This document shows, in pieces, positions 1-8,434 of a DNA stretch of 64,000 nt. Both the position numbers and the translations under genes were made by a program. The stretch's first letter is position 1. Every line of letters starts with the position of its first letter. The notes beneath the pieces are model-generated. The model made no database searches. It saw nothing but the letters and a program-made list of their open reading frames with translations, and was not told the DNA's origin. The DNA comes from Halotalea alkalilenta (lineage in GTDB: Bacteria; Pseudomonadota; Gammaproteobacteria; Pseudomonadales; Halomonadaceae), in NCBI RefSeq assembly GCF_001648175.1, contig NZ_CP015243.1, positions 4,092,001 to 4,156,000 of the forward strand, written 5' to 3'.

Positions 1-446
1 TCCAGTCGTGGATCGCCTGCGGGATCGAAGAAGGCGCGACGGTGGCGATCGGCGGCTTGGGTAAACCCCAGGGACTCGACCAGGGCTACTACGTCAAGCC
101 CACCATCTTCACCGATGTCACCGCCGGGATGCGCATCGCGCAGGAAGAGATATTCGGCCCGGTGCTGGTGATGATCGCCTATGAAGACGTCGAGCACGCC
201 GTCGCCTTGGCCAATGATTCGCCGTACGGACTGGCCGCCTACGTGCAGTCCAACGACCTGGACACCGCGCGCGGCGTCGCCCGGCGGCTGCGGGCGGGGA
301 CGATTGCGATCAACTACCCCGCCTGGGACTCCTCGGCGCCCTTCGGCGGCTACAAACGTTCCGGCAATGGCCGGGAATACGCTGACTTCGGCCTCGATGA
401 ATTCCTCGAGATCAAGGGCATCACCGGCTACGCAAGTGCGCATTGA
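1..446 (+). CDS. Aldehyde dehydrogenase, C-terminal part (cut by window start)
   Basis: The reading frame is already open at base 3 and runs to a stop at 444-446, so only the last ~148 residues are present. The visible part has the aldehyde dehydrogenase C-terminal hallmarks: the YYVKPTIFTDV stretch, the conserved EEIFGPVLV segment, NDSPYGLAAYV, and the PFGGYKRSGNGRE motif near the end, followed by the usual oligomerisation tail. This resembles betaine-aldehyde or gamma-aminobutyraldehyde dehydrogenases. The catalytic Cys and Glu lie upstream of the window. The next gene is an amine-oxidising flavoprotein and then a convergent polyamine-type ABC operon, so oxidation of an aminoaldehyde made from a polyamine (PuuC-like role) is a reasonable inference. 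Substrate is not proven. Confidence 0.9.
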   Translation, partial: QSWIACGIEEGATVAIGGLGKPQGLDQGYYVKPTIFTDVTAGMRIAQEEIFGPVLVMIAYEDVEHAVALANDSPYGLAAYVQSNDLDTARGVARRLRAGTIAINYPAWDSSAPFGGYKRSGNGREYADFGLDEFLEIKGITGYASAH

Positions 447-524
447 TGAGCCGCGCGCCCTGGACGATCACCGCCAGGGCCTCCTGGCCATATTCCCGAT
501 GAATGGCGATTTCACCGCGAGCCC

Positions 525-1820
525 ATGATGAAAGACAACGATCGGTTCGGCATCAACAATCTCTATCGTCAAACGGCGATCGCGCCCCCCGAAAGCCCGC
601 AGCTCAGCCAAGACGTCAGCGCCGATGTGGTCATCGTCGGCGGCGGATACACGGGCCTGTCGACGGCGCTGCATCTTGCCGAAGCCGGGCTTTCCTGCGT
701 TCTGCTCGAAGCCCATGACATCGGCCATGGCTGCTCGGGCCGCAATGGCGGGCAGGTCAACCCGGGGCTGAAATGGGCCCCCGACCAGGTCGAGCGGGAC
801 TTCGGCCCCGAACTCGGCAAACGGATGGTCGAGCTCTCCTACGCTGCGCCAGCCGAGGTCTTCGATCTGATCGAGAAGCACCAGATCGACTGCGCCCCCC
901 GGCGCACCGGCACCATTCGTGCGGCGATCGACAGCGCCGGGCTGCGCGACATCCAGACGCTGTCGGCGCAGTGCATCCGCCGCAACATGCCGGTCGAGCT
1001 GGTCTCCGCGGAGGGTATGCGAAAGCTCACCGGTACCGAGCGCTACCTGGGTGGGATGCTCGATCACCGCGGCGGCCATATCAACCCGCTGGGATATGCC
1101 CGGGGCCTCGCTCACGCCGCGATCCTCGCTGGCGCGCGCTTGCATGGCCAAAGCGCGGCGCTATCGATCGAGCGCCAAGGCGCGGGCTGGGTGGTGCGCA
1201 CCGCCAAGGCCAGCGTCAAGGCCGCCCGGGTGGTGGTGGGCACCAATGGCTACACCGGGGACCTATGGCCCAAGCTCAAGCGTACCATCGCGCCGATCTA
1301 TACCTATGTGACCGCGAGCGAACCGCTGCCGGACGAAATCCTGCGCACGCTGATGCCGTCCGGCGCGGCGCTGTATGAGTCCGCCTGGGACGTCGTCTAC
1401 TACCGCGTCGATGATGGCGGGCGCTTGGTGATGGGAGGGCGCGGCCCCCAGCGCGACGCCACCAGCCTCGATGACTATGCCCACCTGATCCGCTATGCGA
1501 AGAGACTCTGGCCCCAGCTCGAAGGGGTCTCCTGGCCCTGGCACTGGTACGGCCAGGTGGCGATCACCGAGGACCACTATCCGCATTGGACCGAGCCCGA
1601 GCCCGACGCCGACCTGATGCTGGGCTACAACGGCCGCGGCATTGCGATGGCCACCGTGGCCGGCCGGCTGATCAGTCGGCGGATCGTGTCAAACGGGAGT
1701 GACGAGCAGGACTTTCCAATTCGCACCCGGCTCAAGCCGATGCCATTCCAGCCGTTCTGGCGCGTAGGTGCCGAAGCGCGGATGCTGCTCGGCCGCGCGG
1801 GAGACCTGTTCAAGCATTGA
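525..1820 (+). CDS. FAD-dependent amine oxidoreductase (DAO family, PuuB-like)
   Basis: 431 residues. The N-terminal Rossmann motif VIVGGGYTGLSTALHLAEAG (about residues 36-55), then the LLEAHDIGHGCSGRNGG segment, identify the D-amino-acid oxidase/glycine oxidase-type flavoprotein family. The second FAD-contact region GYNGRGIAMATVAGRLI is near the C-terminus. Family members of this shape include gamma-glutamylputrescine oxidase, which oxidises an amine to an aldehyde with release of H2O2. The aldehyde dehydrogenase just upstream (78-bp gap) would take the product further. Two ATG codons in a row begin the frame at 525; the ribosome site is weak. Substrate inferred from context only. Confidence 0.85.
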   Translation: MMKDNDRFGINNLYRQTAIAPPESPQLSQDVSADVVIVGGGYTGLSTALHLAEAGLSCVLLEAHDIGHGCSGRNGGQVNPGLKWAPDQVERDFGPELGKRMVELSYAAPAEVFDLIEKHQIDCAPRRTGTIRAAIDSAGLRDIQTLSAQCIRRNMPVELVSAEGMRKLTGTERYLGGMLDHRGGHINPLGYARGLAHAAILAGARLHGQSAALSIERQGAGWVVRTAKASVKAARVVVGTNGYTGDLWPKLKRTIAPIYTYVTASEPLPDEILRTLMPSGAALYESAWDVVYYRVDDGGRLVMGGRGPQRDATSLDDYAHLIRYAKRLWPQLEGVSWPWHWYGQVAITEDHYPHWTEPEPDADLMLGYNGRGIAMATVAGRLISRRIVSNGSDEQDFPIRTRLKPMPFQPFWRVGAEARMLLGRAGDLFKH

Positions 1821-1870
1821 AAAGGCAAGGCCCCGGCCCGGCCATGCGCCAGGCGCCAGGCGCGGGGTCT

Positions 1871-2986
1871 TCACACCACCAAGAGGAAATCGTCCACCGC
1901 CCAGTGCAACCTGGCGAGCTCGCCGGGTGCCAGGGTCGGCGTACCGCTGCGGTGCGGCTGCGATACGGTCAGCGAACAGCCGCCGACCTCCACGGTGTAG
2001 CGCAGGCTTTCGCCCATGAACAGAGCGGAGGTGACGATCCCTTCGATCTGGCTCTCAGCGGCATCGAGCGTATTGGACGCTGCGGTGAGATGGATCTTCT
2101 CCGGGCGCAGCACGCACTGCGCCGGACCCAGCCTCGCGCCGTCGCCGCCGCGCGCAGTGAAGGTACGATCGAACATTCGCACATCGTAGTACCCCGCTGC
2201 CGTGGCGCCGGTCACCTCCACGGTGAGGAAGTTGGCCTCGCCGATGAACGATGCCGCGAACCGGCTGCATGGACGGTCGTAGAGCTCGCGGGGGCTACCG
2301 ATCTGCTCTATCTTGCCGTCGTTCAACAGCGCCACGCGGTCCGACATCACCAGTGCTTCGCGCTGGTCGTGGGTCACGTAGATGAAGGTGATGCCCAAGC
2401 GGTCGTGCAGGCTCTTGATCTCCAGCTGCATCGCTTCGCGCAGCTGCTTGTCGAGCGCGCTCAACGGCTCGTCCATGAGCAGCACCGGGGGGTCGAAGAC
2501 CACCGCGCGCGCGATCGCCACGCGCTGCTGCTGCCCTCCCGAAAGCTGCTGTGGGTAGCGGTTCTCGAAGCCCGACAGCTGCACCAGGTCGAGCATCTTG
2601 CTCACTTTGTCGTGGATGACCGCTTTGGAGGTGCGAGTCTGGCGCAGCGAGAAGCCGATGTTCTCGGCCACGGTCATATGCGGAAAGAGCGCGTAGTTCT
2701 GAAACACCATGCCGATGCCGCGCCGCTCCGGCGGGAGCAGAGTGACGTCGCAGTCATCGATGAGTATCCGTCCGCCGCTGACCTGCTCGAATCCCGCCAG
2801 CATCATCAAAAGCGTCGACTTCCCCGAGCCCGACGGGCCGAGCAGGCTGATGAACTCTCCCTGCTGGATATCCAGGTCGAGCCGCTCGATCGCCACGCTC
2901 GAACCATAGCGCTTGTGGATGCCCTCGAACTTGATCGCCGCTCCAGCGCGCTTGCCCGTCACCTCGGTGATACCTGCCCGCAGCAT
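1871..2986 (-). CDS. Polyamine-type ABC transporter ATP-binding protein
   Basis: 371 residues, PotA-like ATPase. Walker [10 protein letters not shown] at residues 50-58, signature LSGGQ at 148-152, Walker B LLMDEP at about 169-174, and the switch His in VTHDQ are all present. The C-terminal third (from about residue 250) is the TOBE regulatory domain typical of CUT1/polyamine importers. It is the last gene of a four-gene minus-strand operon: permease, permease, binding protein, ATPase. It would energise import of a small cationic or amino compound across the inner membrane. The gap to the binding protein gene is about 100 bp. Confidence 0.9.
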   Translation of the reverse strand: MLRAGITEVTGKRAGAAIKFEGIHKRYGSSVAIERLDLDIQQGEFISLLGPSGSGKSTLLMMLAGFEQVSGGRILIDDCDVTLLPPERRGIGMVFQNYALFPHMTVAENIGFSLRQTRTSKAVIHDKVSKMLDLVQLSGFENRYPQQLSGGQQQRVAIARAVVFDPPVLLMDEPLSALDKQLREAMQLEIKSLHDRLGITFIYVTHDQREALVMSDRVALLNDGKIEQIGSPRELYDRPCSRFAASFIGEANFLTVEVTGATAAGYYDVRMFDRTFTARGGDGARLGPAQCVLRPEKIHLTAASNTLDAAESQIEGIVTSALFMGESLRYTVEVGGCSLTVSQPHRSGTPTLAPGELARLHWAVDDFLLVV

Positions 2987-3087
2987 GCCGGCCCCCTTCT
3001 ATTGTGCTTTTCTCGATCCGGTCGAAAGATGATCCCGCGAAAGGCTCGCCGCGCAGCGCAGCGGGCCTTTCGCATCGGAGCGTACGC

Positions 3088-4278
3088 TCAGCTGAGGATG
3101 AACCTGGCCCAGCGGCTCGAGAGTTCGTCGTAGCTTTGCGACCACCAGACATCGTCGTAGGGAATCAGCTCATCGATGTACTCGCTCGAGGTCGGCAGCA
3201 TCTTGAGCCGCTCCGCCGGCAGCAGCGCCTCGGCGCCATCGTTGATGAAGCCGTAGGAGATCAGCGAGGAGAGCCGCGCCTGAGGGGCTGCCATGCTCAT
3301 GAACGCCGAGAGTTTCAACGCATTCTCACGGTTGGGAGCGTTCTTAAGGATCGCCCAGCAATCGTTACGCAGCAGTTGGTTACGCCAGATGATCTCGATC
3401 GGCGCGCCCGCGCGCTGGGCGGCATCGACGCGTCCGTTCCAGGCCGTGGCCATCACCACCTCGTCATCGCTGAGCAGCTGGGCGGGAATTGCCCCCGCCT
3501 CCCACCACCTGACCACGTCGGGCTTGATCTTCTCGAGGCTGGCGAAGGCCTTGTCCATGTCGATGGGATAGACCTCGGAGGGAGGTACACCCGCCGCCAT
3601 CAGGGCGATCTCCAGGTCGGGGCTCAGCCCGCCGCCGCCGGACTGCAGCGACCTGGGGCCAGGGAAGTTCTCGGTATCCCAGAGATCCTGGGCGCTGGCG
3701 GGTGGCGTATCGAAGGCGTCCGGGCGGAAAGCGATGATCTGGGCATAGGGAAGCATCAGGAAATAGTGCTTCTTCAGATAGTGCTCGGGGATGTTGGCGG
3801 TATCGAACAGGGAATAGTCGAACTCCTCGAAATAATCGCCTTTGGTCTGGAGGTTGAGCACCGATGCGCCTTCGAACTCGCACAGGTCGTACTCGTAGTT
3901 CCCGGTGTCGACCATCGCCCGGATCTTGGCCGAATCCGGCCCTTCGCTTTCGATCACGCGGATCCCGGTCAACTCGGTGAAGGGCTGCAGATAGGCCCTG
4001 CGCTGGGCCTCCTGCAGCGCGCCGCCGTAGGAGCAATAGCGGACTTCGCCGCTGCCCTTGAGCGCGTCGGGCACCGAGGTGATCTCAGGCAGCGTCACCT
4101 CCTGCGCCAGGGCGGGAAGCGCGAACATGCTGGTCATCTGGGTCGCGGCCGCCGTGGTCAGGCCGAGCTTGGCCGCCGCCCCGATGAACTGACGACGGGT
4201 GAAGTCGGCGACATGGGGCGGCTGCGACGACATCAGCGCAAAGAGCCGGTTGATGATGCGGAGTCTGGCATCGGACAT
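3088..4278 (-). CDS. Periplasmic polyamine-type substrate-binding protein (Tat signal)
   Basis: 396 residues, PotD/PotF-like extracellular solute-binding protein of family 1. The N-terminus carries a long leader with a twin-arginine motif TRRQFIGAAAKLG at about residues 27-39, a hydrophobic stretch and an ALPALAQ cleavage region, so Tat export is predicted rather than Sec. The mature part begins with the family pattern leading to a YCSYGGALQEAQR segment and ends with a YDELSSRW helix, as in spermidine/putrescine binding proteins. A purine-rich ribosome site (AGAGGAT) precedes the ATG. The two permeases lie just upstream in the same operon. Confidence 0.88.
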   Translation of the reverse strand: MSDARLRIINRLFALMSSQPPHVADFTRRQFIGAAAKLGLTTAAATQMTSMFALPALAQEVTLPEITSVPDALKGSGEVRYCSYGGALQEAQRRAYLQPFTELTGIRVIESEGPDSAKIRAMVDTGNYEYDLCEFEGASVLNLQTKGDYFEEFDYSLFDTANIPEHYLKKHYFLMLPYAQIIAFRPDAFDTPPASAQDLWDTENFPGPRSLQSGGGGLSPDLEIALMAAGVPPSEVYPIDMDKAFASLEKIKPDVVRWWEAGAIPAQLLSDDEVVMATAWNGRVDAAQRAGAPIEIIWRNQLLRNDCWAILKNAPNRENALKLSAFMSMAAPQARLSSLISYGFINDGAEALLPAERLKMLPTSSEYIDELIPYDDVWWSQSYDELSSRWARFILS

Positions 4279-4335
4279 CTGGACATCCTCTTTGTGGTTG
4301 TTGTTCGACCGACGATTCCCGAGCGGCCTCGGTGG

Positions 4336-5145
4336 TCAGGTTCGTTCCTGCTCCTGGGTACGCAAGCGTTCCGTGCGCCGCCTGAGCAGTTCGGCGACGA
4401 TCATCAAGCCCAGGGTGACGACGATCAGCAGGCTGGAGGCGGCGGCGATGGTGGGTTCCAACTGGTAGCGGATCTGGTCCCACATTCGCCGTGGCAGGGT
4501 GACCGCGTCCGAGCCGGAGACGAACAGCGCGATCAGCAGCTCATCGAAGGAAGTGGCGAAGGCGAAGATCCCGCCCGCCAGGACGCCTGGACGAATCAGC
4601 GGGAAAGTGACCTGGCGAAACGCCGCGAAAGGCGAAGCACCCAGATTGCGCGCGGCCTGCTCGAGGCGCGGATCCACACCGTTGAGCGCATTGGCGACGG
4701 TGATCACCACGAAGGGGACCGCCAGGCAGGTATGGCCGACGACCAGCGCAATCGGATTACCGATCAGTCGATAGTCGGCATAGGTGTAGTAGAGCCCGAT
4801 CGCGACGATGATCCCGGGAACGATGATCGGCGACAGGATCATCGCCGCCACCAGCCGACGCCCAGGAAAGCTGCCGCGCATGAGGCCTATCGCGCCGGGA
4901 ATTCCCAGCGCCAATGACAAGAGCGTCACCGCGACGGCGACACCGACGCTCATGGTGGCGGCGCTGGTCCAGGCGTAGGAGGAGAAGAACTCCTGGTACC
5001 ACTGCAGGCTGAGACCCGGAGGAGGAAAGCGCAAAAACCGCGCCGAAGAGAACGACAAGATGACCACGATCACCATCGGCGCGATCAGGAAGGCCAGAAT
5101 CAACGCCGATACGAGCCCGAGAGAAAAGCCTGCCAAGCGTCCCAT
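4336..5145 (-). CDS. Polyamine-type ABC transporter permease (PotC-like)
   Basis: 269 residues with six predicted membrane segments, starting with a long hydrophobic helix at about residues 5-30. The permease-ATPase coupling loop (EAA motif) is seen as EQAARNLGASPFAAFRQVTFPLIRPG, around residues 160-190. Its ATG abuts the stop codon of the partner permease gene with no gap (stop at 5146-5148, start at 5143-5145), so the two are translationally linked. The short C-terminus is arginine-rich. It forms the heterodimeric membrane channel with the gene upstream. Confidence 0.9.
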   Translation of the reverse strand: MGRLAGFSLGLVSALILAFLIAPMVIVVILSFSSARFLRFPPPGLSLQWYQEFFSSYAWTSAATMSVGVAVAVTLLSLALGIPGAIGLMRGSFPGRRLVAAMILSPIIVPGIIVAIGLYYTYADYRLIGNPIALVVGHTCLAVPFVVITVANALNGVDPRLEQAARNLGASPFAAFRQVTFPLIRPGVLAGGIFAFATSFDELLIALFVSGSDAVTLPRRMWDQIRYQLEPTIAAASSLLIVVTLGLMIVAELLRRRTERLRTQEQERT

Positions 5146-6021
5146 TTATCGCCTCATCAACGGGTTGAGCGGAACAATACGGACGAAGAGCGCGCAGATC
5201 ATAAGCACCGCCGCCAACACCACCACCGCCATCGCCGCGGCGATGTTCCAGTTGAATCCGCGCACCTGCGTCTCGATCAACTGGGCGATCATCATGTCCC
5301 GCGGCCCTCCCACCAGGGCGGGGGTGATGTAGAAGCCGATCGACAAGGTGAAGACCAGTACCGCACCGGCGGCGACACCCGGCATGGACAGCGGCAAGGT
5401 GACTTGGCGAAAGGTGGCGAAAGGACCCGCGCCCAAGCCTTTGGCGGCGTCGACCAGACGCCAGTCGAAGGACTTGAGCGTGGCGTAGAGCGGCAGCACG
5501 ACGAAGGGCAGCAGCACATGGACCATCGCGATGTAGACCGCCGTGCGCGTGTTGAGCAGCTGCATCGGGCGCTCGAGCAGGCCGATGTTGACCAGCGTGT
5601 CGTTGATTACCCCTCGCCGCCCCAACAGCACCATCCACGCGTAGGTGCGGACCAGGATCGAGGTCCAGAACGGCATCAGCACCAGCAGCAGCAGGATGTT
5701 GGCGACGCTGGTCCTGGTCCGGGCGATGAAGTAAGCCAGTGGATATCCGAGCAGCAGGCAGAGCGCGGTGGTGATCAGGCTGATCGTCATCGTGATCTGC
5801 ATTACCCGCCAGAAGGCGCTGTCGGAGAGGACCGCCTTGAACGCCGACAGCGACCAGCCCTCGCCGCTCTCCAGCGAGCGCAGCAGCATGCTGAACACCG
5901 GGGTCAGGTAGAAGAGCGCGATGAAGGCGATCAGCGGCAGGATCAGCAGCGCAGTGCGGTTGAACCGCATGGCGGCTCTACCGCGACGCCGGGATGAGTG
6001 CTTGGTCAAGGCCATCGTCAC
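5146..6021 (-). CDS. Polyamine-type ABC transporter permease (PotB-like)
   Basis: 291 residues, six membrane helices, first gene of the ABC operon. The EAA coupling loop reads DAAKGLGAGPFATFRQVTLPLSMPG at about residues 190-215. A GTG at 6019-6021 has an AAGGA ribosome site seven bases upstream. An in-frame ATG six bases further on is also possible, but its spacing is less good, so I keep the GTG. The promoter region lies in 6022-6308, where an 8-bp-arm palindrome sits about 115 bp upstream of this start. Confidence 0.9.
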   Translation of the reverse strand: MTMALTKHSSRRRGRAAMRFNRTALLILPLIAFIALFYLTPVFSMLLRSLESGEGWSLSAFKAVLSDSAFWRVMQITMTISLITTALCLLLGYPLAYFIARTRTSVANILLLLVLMPFWTSILVRTYAWMVLLGRRGVINDTLVNIGLLERPMQLLNTRTAVYIAMVHVLLPFVVLPLYATLKSFDWRLVDAAKGLGAGPFATFRQVTLPLSMPGVAAGAVLVFTLSIGFYITPALVGGPRDMMIAQLIETQVRGFNWNIAAAMAVVVLAAVLMICALFVRIVPLNPLMRR

Positions 6022-6134
6022 GAAGTTGTCCTTATTGGAATTTTGGCCGTGAAGGTCTTCACCAGCGACGTCCTGCGATGGACATCGCGTGGCTGCTTGC
6101 TAACTGATACCGGAGTCCCGAGTTTTTGTAAAGA

Positions 6135-6160
6135 GTGAAATTATAAGTATGAAATTTCAC
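6135..6160. promoter_or_regulatory. Candidate operator palindrome upstream of the ABC operon
   Basis: GTGAAATT at 6135-6142 and its exact reverse complement AATTTCAC at 6153-6160 are separated by 10 bases, inside an AT-rich patch in otherwise GC-rich sequence. The position between the XRE-cupin regulator gene and the PotB-like gene suits an operator for that regulator. Binding is inference. It does not match the published E. coli PuuR box. Confidence 0.5.
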
Positions 6161-6308
6161 AAAAGAGGAAACAGGCAGTGACCGGAGGACCAGCCCCTGC
6201 GCCCCCATCGCTCGGACGCAGGCACCGGGACGCAGCGCAGGGGGGCAGGTGAAGCGGCGGCAGGGCGCGAGGAAAACGAGCGAGCCGGCAGGTCCCGGCC
6301 GGCCCGGG

Positions 6309-6914
6309 TCAGTAAGAGGCGGGGCTCGCCACCCAGATCATCTCCGCGTTCTCATCGCCGACGCACCAGAAACGAATCATGCAGGTCGCGGGGAAGGCGA
6401 AAGAGTCGCCCGCTTCGAGGCGATAGGGCTTGGCATCGACCTCGAGCATCACCGTCCCAGACAGCACGGTGCCGCATTTGAACCCCTGGGGATGATTGTA
6501 GGGAGTATCGCCCGTGCTACCGCCGGGCTTGAGCGTCATCCGGCACATCTGGATCCCGGTACAGGCATCCGGCGTCAGCAGCTCCTTGACCGTTCTCTTC
6601 TCGCCGAGATCGAGAATCCGGCGCCGGCGATGACGCACGACGATGCCATCGTCGGGGTCGTCCTGCGGGGCTCCCGCATCGTCGAACAGCCATGCCACCG
6701 GCATCTCCAGCGCCGCGCAGATCGCCGTCATCGAGTTGATCGATGGCATGGTCAGGCCACGTTCGATCTGGCTGAGCTGACCGATGGAGATGCCGGCGAG
6801 GCTGGAAACCTCCTGCAGCGACATGCTGCGCACCTTGCGGCGCAGTCGCAGTCGCATGCCGAGCCCGCCATTGGTGTCCTTTTCCTGCGCCGGCAGGCGC
6901 TGAGTTGCGCGCAT
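6309..6914 (-). CDS. XRE-family regulator with C-terminal cupin domain (PuuR-like)
   Basis: 201 residues. A helix-turn-helix of the XRE/Cro type covers about residues 20-75 (RLRLRRKVRSMSLQEVSSLA, then ISIGQLSQIERG). A cupin sensor domain follows from about residue 125 (HPQGFKCGTVLSGTVMLEV, then LEAGDSFAFPA). This layout is shared by PuuR and similar regulators of polyamine or amino-acid catabolism, in which the cupin binds the inducer. It lies directly upstream of, and in the same direction as, the ABC importer operon and is divergent from the M20 peptidase, so it is the likely local regulator of both. Confidence 0.88.
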   Translation of the reverse strand: MRATQRLPAQEKDTNGGLGMRLRLRRKVRSMSLQEVSSLAGISIGQLSQIERGLTMPSINSMTAICAALEMPVAWLFDDAGAPQDDPDDGIVVRHRRRRILDLGEKRTVKELLTPDACTGIQMCRMTLKPGGSTGDTPYNHPQGFKCGTVLSGTVMLEVDAKPYRLEAGDSFAFPATCMIRFWCVGDENAEMIWVASPASY

Positions 6915-7156
6915 CGTCTTCCCTTCTGAATATTTTTCTGATACTAAAATAATAGAACAATAATTTCAATCAGATGGAAACCACCATTCGGCCAGCGAAT
7001 GAAGCCTGAGCCACCGATACCAACGCCAGCTCCCACTGCGCCCCGTCGGCATACGGCGAGCGCAGCGGCCTGGCTGAATCACCATACCGAGCGTCAGGGC
7101 CACCCTCCCCCGCCCCTCTTGCGTGCACAGGTGATGGGGCAAAGATACAGGAACCG
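6915..7156. promoter_or_regulatory. Divergent promoter region, regulator / M20 peptidase
   Basis: This 242-bp spacer separates the minus-strand XRE-cupin gene from the plus-strand M20 peptidase. Bases 6927-6970 are very AT-rich. A 14-mer at 6946-6959 (AAAATAATAGAACA) resembles the E. coli PuuR consensus but is one base short of it, so it is only a weak operator candidate for self-regulation. The rest of the spacer shows nothing I can name. Confidence 0.35.
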
Positions 7157-8290
7157 ATGATGTCACCGATTAACCTTCCCTTCGATCTCGAGCAGATGCT
7201 GAGCGGGCTCAAGTCCTGGGTAGAGTGCGAAAGCCCCACCACCGACGCCGCCGCGGTGAACCGGATGATGGATCTGGCCAGTTACGACCTCGCCGCCGCG
7301 GGCGCGAGTATCGAGCGCATACCCGGGCGCAAGGGGTTCGGCGGCTCGGTCAGGGCACGCTTCCCGCACCGCAACCCCGGCGCCCCCGGAATACTGGTGG
7401 CGGGCCACCTGGATACCGTCCATCCCCTCGGCACGCTGGACAAACTGCCCTTCAGGCGCGAGGGAGCGCTGTGCTACGGCCCCGGCATCATGGACATGAA
7501 GGGCGGCAACTATGCCAGCCTGGAAGCCATGAAGCAGATCCTGCGGGCGGGCATCGAGACGCCGCTACCAGTGACTTTCCTCTTCACCCCGGACGAAGAG
7601 TTCGGCACCCCCTCGACCCGCGAGCTGATCGAGACCGAAGCAGCCAAGCATCGCTACGTGCTGATTCCCGAGCCTGCGATGCCCGACGGAGGCGTGATCA
7701 CCGGCCGCTACGCCATCGCCCGGTTCGGCCTGCAAACCCGCGGACGACCGAGCCATGCCGGCTCGCTTCTGGCCGAGGGCCGCTCCGCCATCGCGGAGAT
7801 GGCCCGTCGGCTGCTGCAGATAGAGGCGATGACCTCCGAGGACTGCACTTTCAGCGTCGGCGTGATCCGAGCGGGACAGTGGGTCAACTGCGTGTCTTCG
7901 AGCTGCGACGCCGAGGCCCTGAGCATGGCCAAGCGGCAGCCCGATCTGGAGCGAGGGGTGCGCATGATGCTCGAGCTGTCGGGCGAGGCCAATGGCGTCG
8001 AGTTCGAGGTGACCAGGGGCGTGACCCGGCCAGTATGGAAACCCGGCGCCGAGACCATGGCACTGTTCGACGTGGCCCGGGAGATCGCGGGCGAGATCGG
8101 CTTCGAGATCACCGCCAACAGCGTCGGCGGCGGCTCGGACGGGAACTTCACCGGCGCGATGGGCATTCCCACCCTGGACGGTCTGGGCGTTCGCGGCGAG
8201 GGATTGCACACCCTGAACGAGCATATCGAGGTAGATAGCCTGGTCGAGCGCGCGCGCCTGATGGCTGGGCTGCTGACCCGGCTGCGCTGA
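7157..8290 (+). CDS. M20-family zinc peptidase / amidohydrolase (carboxypeptidase G2-like)
   Basis: 377 residues. Expected zinc ligands of the M20 family are visible in order: His in GHLDTVHPLG, the bridging Asp in GPGIMDMKGG, the catalytic Glu pair in PDEEFGT, a Glu in IPEPAM, and the C-terminal His in LHTLNEH. The dimerisation (lid) domain lies between about residues 180 and 290. Family members cleave N-acyl or C-terminal glutamyl amides. No signal peptide, so cytoplasmic. Divergent from the XRE-cupin regulator; a role in processing an imported amide or gamma-glutamylated compound is possible but not shown. Starts at two tandem ATGs. Confidence 0.85.
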   Translation: MMSPINLPFDLEQMLSGLKSWVECESPTTDAAAVNRMMDLASYDLAAAGASIERIPGRKGFGGSVRARFPHRNPGAPGILVAGHLDTVHPLGTLDKLPFRREGALCYGPGIMDMKGGNYASLEAMKQILRAGIETPLPVTFLFTPDEEFGTPSTRELIETEAAKHRYVLIPEPAMPDGGVITGRYAIARFGLQTRGRPSHAGSLLAEGRSAIAEMARRLLQIEAMTSEDCTFSVGVIRAGQWVNCVSSSCDAEALSMAKRQPDLERGVRMMLELSGEANGVEFEVTRGVTRPVWKPGAETMALFDVAREIAGEIGFEITANSVGGGSDGNFTGAMGIPTLDGLGVRGEGLHTLNEHIEVDSLVERARLMAGLLTRLR

Positions 8291-8370
8291 AGCCGGACAG
8301 CGGCGCAACGCCAACCGCGCACCTGCACCACCCAGCGGCTAGAATGCTCTGCACTGAATTGACGATGCGT

Positions 8371-8403
8371 CCCGCTCCCCGACCCTTGACGGTCGGGAGC
8401 GGG
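8371..8403 (+). terminator. Stem-loop after the M20 peptidase gene
   Basis: CCCGCTCCCCGACC (8371-8384) pairs with GGTCGGGAGCGGG (8391-8403), leaving one bulged C and a 6-base loop. It lies 80 bp past the peptidase stop and ends 31 bp before the MATE start. There is no T-run, so it may be a factor-dependent terminator or a leader structure of the next gene. Confidence 0.4.
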
Positions 8404-8434
8404 CGCCTCGCTCGCTATCGATCCAGAGGTATTC

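Noticed and set aside
3004-4917. Long open frame on the plus strand opposite the polyamine binding-protein and permease genes
   Set aside because: It runs through real genes on the other strand and is rich in Arg, Gly and His, as expected of antisense frames in GC-rich DNA; no ribosome site or domain.
6946-6959. PuuR operator
   Set aside because: The 14-mer is one base short of the E. coli consensus and is alone; kept only as a weak note in the promoter entry.
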